Shown in pieces: positions 33,790 to 40,964 of a stretch of 64,000 nt of DNA. A program made the position numbers and the translations under genes. Each line of letters opens with the position of its first letter. Positions within the stretch are counted from its first letter, which is position 1. A model generated the notes under the pieces. It was not told where the DNA came from and ran no database searches. It saw only the letters and a list, made by a program, of their open reading frames with translations. The DNA comes from Candidatus Nanoarchaeia archaeon (GTDB lineage: Archaea; Nanoarchaeota; Nanoarchaeia; SCGC-AAA011-G17; JAFCDX01), in assembly GCA_028717785.1 (NCBI GenBank), contig JAQUND010000001.1, positions 62,001 to 126,000 on the forward strand. The letters run 5' to 3'.

Positions 33790-34719
33790 ATGGAAAAATT
33801 TATATCATTTGATAATTGGGTTTTTGAAAATAAAGATAATAAAGATAATAAAGATCCCGAAGAAGAAATTGAAAATACGGATGACTTAAAAGAAGAATCC
33901 GTATATGGATGTGTTATGATGGATGCAAAGATTGATAATTGGGGGGAATATCATCTTTCAGGTATTGATGAAAAAGATCTTTATGAAAAACCAAATGATG
34001 ATTCATATGGCCTTGAAGAAACTCCTCATATAACAATTGTTTATGGTATTCATGAAGATGAAATTGATTCTCAAACTATTGCAGATGTTATGGAAGAAAA
34101 TATGGAACCTATGACTCTTGCAGTAACAGAAATAGATGTTTTTGAAGGCGAAGAATATGATGTAGTAAAATATAATTTACCTTTAACTGAACAACTTAAA
34201 ACTTATAGAGCTTTATTTATGAAGTTCCCAAATACCCAAACTTTTGATGAATATCATCCTCATATGACTATTGCTTATGTTTTACCGGGTAAAGGAGAAA
34301 AATATAAAAGATCCTTAAGAGAACCTTTTAAAATAAAATTTACAAAAGCTGTCTATTCTTGGCATTCTGATAGCGATGATCCTACAAAATTATCTCGAAA
34401 AGTAGTAAATTTAGAAAAAGATAAAAAAGAAAATAAATCTTTAGTTAAAGAAAGTCAAGAAAAAATAAAACCTTCTATTTTTAGTAAAACTATTTATAGA
34501 ATTCCAACAGAAGAAGAATTAGAAGAAGTTCATAAATTTAATTTATCTGCAGATGAAATAATTCAGGGATTAGGATATACTATTATAGGTAGAGGAATAA
34601 GATCTCAAGAAAATAAAGAAAAAATCATTCAATCAGCTAAATTATTATATAGTTTATATCCAAATAATAAAACATACGAAGAAGTTTATAAAAAATCTAA
34701 AGAATTAAAATCCAGATAA
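33790..34719 (+). CDS. 2H phosphoesterase-like protein
   Basis: The 309-residue protein has two HxT motifs, PHITIVYG (His80, Thr82) and PHMTIAYV (His158, Thr160), the hallmark of the 2H phosphoesterase fold (RNA ligase T/cyclic phosphodiesterase type). Residues 1-35 are acidic and include repeated DNK units; residues about 215-309 form an additional helical domain (EEVHKFNLSADEIIQGLGY). 2H enzymes cut 2',3'-cyclic or 2'-5' linkages; the T4-type anti-CBASS protein Acb1 has the same fold. Whether this one acts on cyclic oligonucleotide signals is inference. Confidence 0.7.
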   Translation: MEKFISFDNWVFENKDNKDNKDPEEEIENTDDLKEESVYGCVMMDAKIDNWGEYHLSGIDEKDLYEKPNDDSYGLEETPHITIVYGIHEDEIDSQTIADVMEENMEPMTLAVTEIDVFEGEEYDVVKYNLPLTEQLKTYRALFMKFPNTQTFDEYHPHMTIAYVLPGKGEKYKRSLREPFKIKFTKAVYSWHSDSDDPTKLSRKVVNLEKDKKENKSLVKESQEKIKPSIFSKTIYRIPTEEELEEVHKFNLSADEIIQGLGYTIIGRGIRSQENKEKIIQSAKLLYSLYPNNKTYEEVYKKSKELKSR

Positions 34720-34725
34720 TTTAAA

Positions 34726-35058
34726 ATGCCAAAAAATAGAGAACAAATAACTACTAATGGCAGAGCAGTATTTTATACAATATTATGGCCTGAATTTAGA
34801 AAAGCTGCTATTAATTGTGGATGGGCTTTAGGTTTACATGGTAGCATGGCAAGTGATATGGATATAATGGCTATGCCTTGGACAGATGAAGCTAAACCAG
34901 TTGAAGAATTAGTTAAAGCTCTTTCAGATTGTATTGATTCTGATTTATGGAAAGAAGAACATTTAAAACCATTTACTAATAAATCTCACGGAAGAGTAGT
35001 TTATACTCTATCAATTTATTCAGATTTTTATATTGATTTAAGTATAATACAATCTTAA
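34726..35058 (+). CDS. small nucleotidyltransferase-fold protein (Pol beta superfamily)
   Basis: The 110-residue protein contains WALGLHGSMASDMDIMAMPW, which fits the GS-x(n)-DxD motif of minimal nucleotidyltransferases (Gly-Ser then Asp-x-Asp). A third acidic strand is DFYIDLSI near the C-terminus. The size suits a single catalytic core. It is followed after 58 bases by a larger protein with the same fold, so the pair may work together. The substrate is unknown. Confidence 0.65.
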   Translation: MPKNREQITTNGRAVFYTILWPEFRKAAINCGWALGLHGSMASDMDIMAMPWTDEAKPVEELVKALSDCIDSDLWKEEHLKPFTNKSHGRVVYTLSIYSDFYIDLSIIQS

Positions 35059-35091
35059 ATCTAAAAATATTTTTTCTTTCATTATATTTTG

Positions 35092-35099
35092 TATATTTG
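35092..35099 (+). promoter_or_regulatory. possible Bacteroidota -7 element TATATTTG
   Basis: TATATTTG fits the TAnnTTTG consensus and lies 18 bases before the ATG at 35117, in a 58-base gap. No convincing -33 element is visible, so confidence is low. Confidence 0.3.
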
Positions 35100-35116
35100 G
35101 AAAAATTAAAAATATA

Positions 35117-35971
35117 ATGGGAGGAAATGCTATTAATCTTTGTAGGCCAATAACATTCGCGGAGGCTGAAAAAACTTTACTTTGGATAAAAAAAGAAATA
35201 ATACCTTCTATTGATTTAGAAGGTTCTGATATTGATGTTATTGGATCTTTTTGTAAAAAGAAAGAAGGAGAACTTTATGGCGATATAGATATTGCTGTAG
35301 ATATTAATTCTATTACCAAAAAAGGGGTAGAAGAAAAAGAATCTATTTATTATTTAGAAGGGCTTTTTAAAAAATTAGAATTCGAAACAAAAATTAACTT
35401 TGGATTTGGAATTGTTTCAGCTGGAATACCTATAAATGGGGATTTTAGTCAAGGACTTGTTCAAGTAGATTTTATGTTAACTCCAGATTTAAATTGGTCA
35501 AAATTTATCTATTACTCCCCGAATTTTCGAATAAATGAATCCCAATATAAAGGAAAAATTAGAAATATCCTTTTAATGGCTATCATTACAGAATCACAAA
35601 AAGAAATAATAAAATATGCTCCTGATGGGGGTATTGAAGAAATAGAAGTAAATATTCTTAGATATCCTAAAGGTATATGGAGAGTTCGTAAGAATTTTAT
35701 GGGTAAAAAAGGTTTAATTAAAAATGGTAAAAATATAGTAGGTACAGATCATTTAATTACAACTAATCCTCAAAAAGTCAAAGAACTTACTGTTGGAACC
35801 TGGTATAAACTCGAAGATATAAATACTTTTGAAAAATTATGGGAAATAATTTTATCTCATAATTTTATATGGAAAGATAAAAGGAAAGAAATAATAGAAA
35901 GATATAAAGAATGTCTTGCTGAACAAGGATTTGAAGAACCAAAAGAATTATTATGCAAAATAGAACAATAA
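35117..35971 (+). CDS. nucleotidyltransferase-fold protein (Pol beta superfamily)
   Basis: The 284-residue protein shows DVIGSFCKKKEGELYGDIDIAVD: a GS motif followed by the DIDIAVD metal-binding pair. A third Asp strand is LVQVDFMLTPD. The C-terminal part includes basic residues (IWRVRKNFMGKKGL) that could bind nucleic acid. The fold includes tRNA nucleotidyltransferases, poly(A) polymerases and aminoglycoside- or toxin-type transferases. It lies in a run of nucleotide-transfer enzymes (34.7-38.5 kb). Substrate unknown. Confidence 0.75.
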   Translation: MGGNAINLCRPITFAEAEKTLLWIKKEIIPSIDLEGSDIDVIGSFCKKKEGELYGDIDIAVDINSITKKGVEEKESIYYLEGLFKKLEFETKINFGFGIVSAGIPINGDFSQGLVQVDFMLTPDLNWSKFIYYSPNFRINESQYKGKIRNILLMAIITESQKEIIKYAPDGGIEEIEVNILRYPKGIWRVRKNFMGKKGLIKNGKNIVGTDHLITTNPQKVKELTVGTWYKLEDINTFEKLWEIILSHNFIWKDKRKEIIERYKECLAEQGFEEPKELLCKIEQ

Positions 35972-36537
35972 AAAATAGAATAATAAATGAAATAGAGGTA
36001 AAATCCTTTTTAAAATATTGGTTAAAATATAATAAAATTAAAGGTAATAAAACCAATAAAATAAATTTATTTAAAGATATTATATTATCTTTTCTTTCTA
36101 ATAGATCCCACGTAATAATTTACGGAGTTGATAAAATGAAAGGATTTGAAATTCATCTTGCTGATGAATCTGATTTAATAATGGTTTGTAAAGATATTTG
36201 GAATCATGTAGAAAAATATTATGAATTAAAATCAGATGAAGATCCTTATTATGATTTTTTAAAATTTTTATGGATAAACGAAGATACAAGATTAGCTGAT
36301 ATAATAGATGAAATATATAAACAAGAAATTAAAAAAGAAATAAGAAAATATAAATGTAATGATTGTGGGTTAGAATTTACTGATGAAAATTCCTATAAAT
36401 TACTTATATCTAATATGAGTAGTTCTGCTACCCATCATAGACCAATAGATTGTTGTCCTACTTGTCAGAAATTTTCTTATAATATTATTTTCTTAAATAA
36501 AAATGAATTTGATTCAAGTTTTAATCCTAAATTATAA
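35953..36537 (+). CDS. hypothetical protein with C-terminal zinc ribbon
   Basis: The 194-residue protein begins with a basic helical part (NRTIKNRIINEIEVKSFLKYW), has an acidic centre, and ends with a likely zinc ribbon: YKCNDCGLEF, then DCCPTCQKFSY. It overlaps the nucleotidyltransferase gene by 19 bases and the next gene by 1 base, so it is translated in a chain. The IINEI near the N-terminus resembles the tag's FINEI, but no FERG core follows. Function unknown. Confidence 0.6.
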   Translation: MQNRTIKNRIINEIEVKSFLKYWLKYNKIKGNKTNKINLFKDIILSFLSNRSHVIIYGVDKMKGFEIHLADESDLIMVCKDIWNHVEKYYELKSDEDPYYDFLKFLWINEDTRLADIIDEIYKQEIKKEIRKYKCNDCGLEFTDENSYKLLISNMSSSATHHRPIDCCPTCQKFSYNIIFLNKNEFDSSFNPKL

Positions 36538-37124
36538 TGGAAAAAATAATTGTACTTTATCCGGGATCATTTAAACCACTTCATGGGGGACATTTAGAAC
36601 TTATCCAAAGATATAATGATAACCCATCAGTTGAAGCTATTAGAGTTTTAATTGGACCTGGTGTTAGAGATAATATAGATCAAAAAATAGCTGTTAAGAT
36701 AGCAGAAAAATTAATTAATTTACCTAAAGTTTTTATAGATTCTGTAGAATGGTCTTCTCCAGTTTTAGCAGCATATAAAATACTTGAAAATTCTCGATAT
36801 GGAGTATATGCTTTAGCAGCATCTTCCAAAGAAACTGAAAATTCAGATAGGATAAATAATTTTGTTTTTAAACATAGTAAAGAAGGAAAATTTTATAAAG
36901 AAAATATATCTGTAATAAATTTACCTATAGATATTTCTCCTCTTAATTTTAAAGGAAGAAATGATGAAAATGAAGGTAAACCTATTTCATCTTCTGTATT
37001 AAGACAGGATTTAGCAAAAGCAGATATCAATAATTTTATTACAGGATATCCTAATTGTTCAGAAAATCAAATAAAAGGGGTTTACGAAATTCTTCTTAAA
37101 AATTTATTAAATTCGATAAAATGA
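36537..37124 (+). CDS. nucleotidyltransferase, cytidylyltransferase/NMNAT-like
   Basis: The 195-residue protein has the HIGH-type nucleotide-binding motif LYPGSFKPLHGGHLELI (HGGH 16-19) and a C-terminal ISSSVLRQDL, the ISSTxxR-type motif. These define nicotinamide-nucleotide adenylyltransferase and related cytidylyltransferases. It may make NAD+ from NMN and ATP, useful for a phage ligase or against NAD-depleting defence, but the exact substrate cannot be read from the sequence. It is translationally coupled to both neighbours. Confidence 0.8.
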   Translation: MEKIIVLYPGSFKPLHGGHLELIQRYNDNPSVEAIRVLIGPGVRDNIDQKIAVKIAEKLINLPKVFIDSVEWSSPVLAAYKILENSRYGVYALAASSKETENSDRINNFVFKHSKEGKFYKENISVINLPIDISPLNFKGRNDENEGKPISSSVLRQDLAKADINNFITGYPNCSENQIKGVYEILLKNLLNSIK

Positions 37125-37288
37125 AAATTTTAGATTTTATATTAATTATAATTTTATCTTTTAGTTGGTTGATTATTTATTTTTTGTTAAAATTTATTGA
37201 TCTCTTATTAAAAAATATTAAAAAAATTTTCTTAATAAGTTTAGTAAAAATTAAAAAATTGTGGAAAATAAGAAATAAAACAAAATAA
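37121..37288 (+). CDS. small membrane protein (55 residues)
   Basis: An ATG overlapping the preceding stop (ATGA) opens a 55-codon frame ending in TAA at 37286-37288, one base before the next ATG. The peptide has one long hydrophobic stretch (FILIIILSFSWLIIYFLL) and a Lys-rich C-terminus (KIKKLWKIRNKTK). Perfect junctions on both sides support a real gene. A membrane anchor or holin-like function is possible. Confidence 0.6.
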   Translation: MKILDFILIIILSFSWLIIYFLLKFIDLLLKNIKKIFLISLVKIKKLWKIRNKTK

Positions 37289-37289
37289 T

Positions 37290-38504
37290 ATGGCAGGATC
37301 AGCAGGACATATTCGTTCACCCTGGGAAGATGGAGAATTAAAATTTAGTGAAATAAAACAACTTATAAAAAAATCTCTTTATGGTGAATTATATGCCACA
37401 GAAAAATTAGATGGCCAAAATATTATGGTAACTTTTCGGGAAGATGATATTTTTATTGCTAGAACCCCTTCTCATTTAAGAAATTATGGAATAAATTCAA
37501 TAAAATGGAATTCTATCCATGATTTTATGAAGACAGAAGAAGCTAAATTTTCTTATATGGATGCTGCTGCTTATCTTTTTGTAATTTTTTCAAAAATAGG
37601 AAATTCTTTTTGTAGAAAATTTTTTAAAGAAGGAAAAAGATGGTTAAATATGGAATTGCTAACTCCTGCTATGGAAAATATTATATCTTATGGAAAAATA
37701 CAATTAAGGGTGCATAATTTAATTGAAGTAGATGTTGAAGGTAATACTATAGATCTAATAAATGATGGGGAATTTAATATTTTATTAAAAGTTATAAATG
37801 ATATTCAAAGGTCAAGTTCTTTTTCAGGATTTAAATTTAAGATATTAAGAACTAATAAAGTAAAATTTAATTCTATTATAAATGTAGATATTAAATATCA
37901 AACATTTTTAAATGATATTGAAAATATTCTGAATAACAATAATTTAAAAGAAGAAAATACTATCGATGATTATATTGCAGAACAATTAAGAAAATTTATA
38001 GTTTCTTCTAATATATGTGATGATAAATTTATGGAATTATTAGTTCAACGATGGGCTTATAAAAATAAAAATCCTAATATTTCGCAATTACTTAAAGATA
38101 AAGATAATCAATTAATTTCTTGGGTAAAATATCAGGATTCCATTATAGAAGAATCAATAATACCTAATATTTTACAACCTATTATAATAATTTTTATGAA
38201 AATAGGTATTCTTGTTCTTCAAAATTTAAAAGAAATTTCTTCAGCTAATCCTAATAAAACTATAGAATCTATTAAATTAAAATTTGAAGATGCGATAAAT
38301 AGATTAAAGGATTATAAGGGTAAAAAATTATTATATTTAAATAATCAATTAGAACTGATTAACCAATCAGGAGGACTTGAAGGAATTGCTCCAGTTGAAG
38401 GAATTGTATTTGAATATAATAATAAAATTTATAAATTATCCGGAAATTATCTTCCTTTACTTAAAATAATATCGTTTTTTCGATTCGGAAAAGATAAAGA
38501 ATGA
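37290..38504 (+). CDS. RNA/DNA ligase-like nucleotidyltransferase
   Basis: The 404-residue protein has ligase motif I EKLDGQN (Lys39 as the adenylylated residue in KLDG), motif IV VEGIVF (about 369-374) and a motif V-like KIYKLSG (379-385). A helical insert of about 200 residues separates these motifs. This arrangement suggests an RNA ligase or ATP-dependent ligase relative rather than a textbook DNA ligase. Neighbouring HIGH-type and Pol beta-type transferases hint at RNA repair or NAD metabolism. No C-terminal OB domain is evident. Confidence 0.7.
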   Translation: MAGSAGHIRSPWEDGELKFSEIKQLIKKSLYGELYATEKLDGQNIMVTFREDDIFIARTPSHLRNYGINSIKWNSIHDFMKTEEAKFSYMDAAAYLFVIFSKIGNSFCRKFFKEGKRWLNMELLTPAMENIISYGKIQLRVHNLIEVDVEGNTIDLINDGEFNILLKVINDIQRSSSFSGFKFKILRTNKVKFNSIINVDIKYQTFLNDIENILNNNNLKEENTIDDYIAEQLRKFIVSSNICDDKFMELLVQRWAYKNKNPNISQLLKDKDNQLISWVKYQDSIIEESIIPNILQPIIIIFMKIGILVLQNLKEISSANPNKTIESIKLKFEDAINRLKDYKGKKLLYLNNQLELINQSGGLEGIAPVEGIVFEYNNKIYKLSGNYLPLLKIISFFRFGKDKE

Positions 38505-39301
38505 AAGCTTATTACGTTAGGGAAAGATTAGAATTTGAAAGAGGAATGGAACCTAAAGCTTCCATGAATATAGGAATTTCTACTAAATTAAAATGGAATA
38601 AATTTTATCCAGGAGAAGATTTTTTACCTGCAGAAGAAGTTGTAAAATATTTAAAAAATCCTAAATTAATCAAATATATCATAAGGGGATTAAGAAATCA
38701 GCCAGAATGGACTATTGATTATCAAGTAAAAGTTTTTAACTATTTAATTGATCATAATGGGGTAGCTTTATATAAAGATTTAGTACCCCAAAGAGCTATA
38801 CCTAAACAAACTATGCATAGAATTTTTAAAGAACTTTTTGAAAAAGGTATTTTAATTCTTGAAAGAACTGGTAATATTTATAAAGTTTATTTAAATAAAA
38901 TTAATGAATCTATTAATTTTGAAAGAGGATTAGATCCAAAAAAAGCTATGGAAATAGGAAAACACCACAATAATCCTTTTAATAAATTAGAAAATACTTA
39001 TAATTATTACAATTATGCTATGCGACAAAATAAAAATGGTCTAGAAAGATTAATTTTAAAAAAAGCATCGGAATTTTTTGGGGTTTCTCCTGAAAAAATA
39101 TTAGGTATAGATTCTACAAATGTATCACCAGATTCTATACTTTATCCAAAAAATTTATCCAAATTAAATATAATAAAAAAAGAAACTCTTAAAACCCCCG
39201 ATACACTTCCAATTACTATCAATCTAACAGATAAAGGATTTGCATATGTTCTTAATAATGATGGAAATATAGTTTTAGGTATATTAGGAACTCAATATTA
39301 A
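38501..39301 (+). CDS. double FERG-tagged protein with winged helix
   Basis: The 266-residue protein starts MKAYYVRERL, then EFERGMEPKASMNIG. Residues about 74-131 form a winged-helix DNA-binding domain (AIPKQTMHRIFKELFEKGIL with a wing). A second tag, INESINFERGLDPKKAMEIG, lies at 134-153, and the rest (HHNNPFNKLENTYNYYNY onward) is homologous to the C-terminal half of the next gene product. It overlaps the ligase-like gene by ATGA. If packaged, it could be a regulator delivered at infection (inference). Confidence 0.75.
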   Translation: MKAYYVRERLEFERGMEPKASMNIGISTKLKWNKFYPGEDFLPAEEVVKYLKNPKLIKYIIRGLRNQPEWTIDYQVKVFNYLIDHNGVALYKDLVPQRAIPKQTMHRIFKELFEKGILILERTGNIYKVYLNKINESINFERGLDPKKAMEIGKHHNNPFNKLENTYNYYNYAMRQNKNGLERLILKKASEFFGVSPEKILGIDSTNVSPDSILYPKNLSKLNIIKKETLKTPDTLPITINLTDKGFAYVLNNDGNIVLGILGTQY

Positions 39302-39310
39302 AATATATTT

Positions 39311-40087
39311 ATGAAATTAGTTAGGGAAAGTATTAATTTTGAAAGAGGACAAGAACCTAAAAAATCTATGGATATTGGTTTACATGCAAAATATAATTTT
39401 TGGGATTTATTTGTTCGCTGTTATGAATTAGCAAATATTTCAGAAAATTTTACATATGTTTCTGATATAATAGCTGATAATAAAAAGAATCCCTATTTTG
39501 TTATTGAATCAGTTTTTTATTACACAGACGAAAATAATAATAAAATACCTGAACAATTTGTTATAACTTTTTTTTATAATGAAGAATCTAAAGATCTTTT
39601 ATGTTTTAATGCAATAACCAAAGATGAAATATATTTTCATACAGAAAAAAAATTTGTAGAAATAACTACTTGTTTTGATGAAGATGCAGCTAAAGAAATG
39701 TTTGAATCTATTAATTTTGAAAGAGGACAAGAACCTAAAAAATCTATGGATATTGGAATACAACATAGCAATCCTTTTCAAAAAGAATATAGTGCTTGGA
39801 ATGTTAAAGAATATATGAAAGAACATCGTTTATCCCCCACTTCTATATTAGGAAAAGGATTAAAAAAAGCTGCTGAAATGTTAAAAGTTTCTGAAGAAAA
39901 AATCTTAGCTGCTCCTGATTCAAATATGGAAATGAGTTCATCAAAAATAATTAAAAAAGAAATTTTAAATCCAAATGCAAAACCCGGAACAGATCCTATC
40001 ACTATAAATTTAATGGAAAATAATTATATTTATATTTTAAATGAAAGATATAATCAGGTTTTAATGATATTAGGAACAAAATATTAA
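39311..40087 (+). CDS. double FERG-tagged protein with exact internal repeat
   Basis: The 258-residue protein has two tags, MKLVRES plus INFERGQEPKKSMDIG at the N-terminus and FESINFERGQEPKKSMDIG at 132-149. The DNA coding for the tags is identical over 48 bases. The region between is a small alpha/beta domain. The C-terminal domain (QHSNPFQKEYSAW to the end LMILGTKY) is paralogous to the end of the previous protein (LGILGTQY). The gene therefore looks like a fusion of two tagged genes. Confidence 0.75.
   Translation: MKLVRESINFERGQEPKKSMDIGLHAKYNFWDLFVRCYELANISENFTYVSDIIADNKKNPYFVIESVFYYTDENNNKIPEQFVITFFYNEESKDLLCFNAITKDEIYFHTEKKFVEITTCFDEDAAKEMFESINFERGQEPKKSMDIGIQHSNPFQKEYSAWNVKEYMKEHRLSPTSILGKGLKKAAEMLKVSEEKILAAPDSNMEMSSSKIIKKEILNPNAKPGTDPITINLMENNYIYILNERYNQVLMILGTKY
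39331..39378 (+). repeat. 48-bp exact direct repeat, copy 1 (codes for N-terminal tag)
   Basis: This 48-base segment from TATTAATTTTGAAAGAGG to ATGGATATTGG recurs exactly at 39709-39756, 378 bases (126 codons) later and in frame. Recombination between the copies would remove 126 codons without a frameshift. Confidence 0.95.
39709..39756 (+). repeat. 48-bp exact direct repeat, copy 2 (codes for internal tag)
   Basis: Identical to 39331-39378 over 48 bases. Identity at synonymous positions indicates a recent duplication or gene conversion. Confidence 0.95.
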
Positions 40088-40105
40088 AATAAAATAATAA
40101 AGTTT

Positions 40106-40423
40106 ATGGCAAAAGAAGTAAATATTCAAAACTTTGATGAATTTATTAATTCGAGTAAACCAGTAGTAATTGATTTTTGGGCTGAATGGTGTGTACCATG
40201 TCAAACAGTAGCCCCTTTAATAGAAGATATTTCTAACGAATATGAAGGAAAAGCTGAAGTATTAAAATGTAATATAGATGAAAATCCAGAATTAGCAACA
40301 AAATTAGGGATAAGAAATATTCCAACAGTTTTATATTTTAAAGGAGGTTCTGTTGTAGATAAACAAGTAGGATCTGGAATAAAATCAACATTTACTAATA
40401 AACTTTTACCATTATTAACATAA
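40106..40423 (+). CDS. thioredoxin
   Basis: The 105-residue protein is a complete thioredoxin: FWAEWCVPCQTVAPLIEDIS with active-site WCVPC, the KCNIDENPELA strand and the IRNIPTVLYFKGG cis-proline region. It probably reduces the phage class II ribonucleotide reductase encoded at 60.7-63.3 kb, or other disulfides. The active site is CVPC instead of the usual CGPC, which alters redox potential in the family. It lies between two tagged genes but is itself untagged. Confidence 0.95.
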   Translation: MAKEVNIQNFDEFINSSKPVVIDFWAEWCVPCQTVAPLIEDISNEYEGKAEVLKCNIDENPELATKLGIRNIPTVLYFKGGSVVDKQVGSGIKSTFTNKLLPLLT

Positions 40424-40431
40424 AATATTAA

Positions 40432-40791
40432 ATGAAATTAGTTAGGGAAAATATTAATTTTGAAAGAGAAGTAGATCCTAAAATATTTATGGGTATAGGT
40501 AGATCTGTAAAAAGGATTTTTAAAAATACAGAAGAAGCTTCTCAATGGTGTTATGAATTTCCTTCAATATGTACTGAAGGAATTTTAAAAGAATGGCCTT
40601 ATAAAGTATTATATAATAGAGAAAATAATTTACAATTTACAATACCTAAAATAGAAGGGTTAAAAATAGTAAAATGGATAAAAAATAATTTATTATTAGA
40701 AGAAAATAAGGATTATTTATCTTTAAAAGATGCTAAAGAAATTTGGGATAAATTAAAGGAAATAGTAAAGAATAAATCTGAAGGAAAATAG
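40432..40791 (+). CDS. FERG-tagged hypothetical protein
   Basis: The 119-residue product begins MKLVREN, then INFEREVDPKIFMGIG, a slightly diverged tag (FERE). The body is helical with an ASQWCYEFPSICTEGILKEW segment and a Lys-rich end. No known domain. It is the last gene before a terminator and the gp32 leader. Confidence 0.65.
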   Translation: MKLVRENINFEREVDPKIFMGIGRSVKRIFKNTEEASQWCYEFPSICTEGILKEWPYKVLYNRENNLQFTIPKIEGLKIVKWIKNNLLLEENKDYLSLKDAKEIWDKLKEIVKNKSEGK

Positions 40792-40840
40792 TAAAAGAAT
40801 TTTATCAATCAAATAAATACTAAATAAATAAAAATTAAAA

Positions 40841-40876
40841 AAAAAGGAGAAAGTTGCAAAACTTTCTCCTTTTTTG
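40841..40876 (+). terminator. intrinsic terminator with GCAA tetraloop, upstream of gp32
   Basis: A 15-bp stem (40841-40855 with 40860-40874), closed by a stable GNRA-type GCAA loop and ending in a T-run, insulates the single-stranded-DNA-binding protein gene from the tagged-gene operon. Confidence 0.9.
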
Positions 40877-40888
40877 CGGATATATAGT

Positions 40889-40964
40889 ATGTCAAAAGAG
40901 CTAAAAGGTACCAACAAGCAACTTTGTCTAAAATGTTAAATTAAACTAAAATGTCTAAAAGGTT
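40889..40964 (+). promoter_or_regulatory. gp32 leader with two micro-ORFs, candidate translational operator
   Basis: The leader contains a 16-codon ORF (40889-40939, MSKELKGTNKQLCLKC) and a 5-codon ORF (40951-40968, MSKRL), the latter overlapping the gp32 start as ATGA. Both and gp32 itself start MSK, and the bases ATGTCxAAAAG recur. T4 gp32 represses its own translation by binding an unstructured AU-rich leader, so this repeated, A-rich leader may do the same (inference). Confidence 0.4.
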
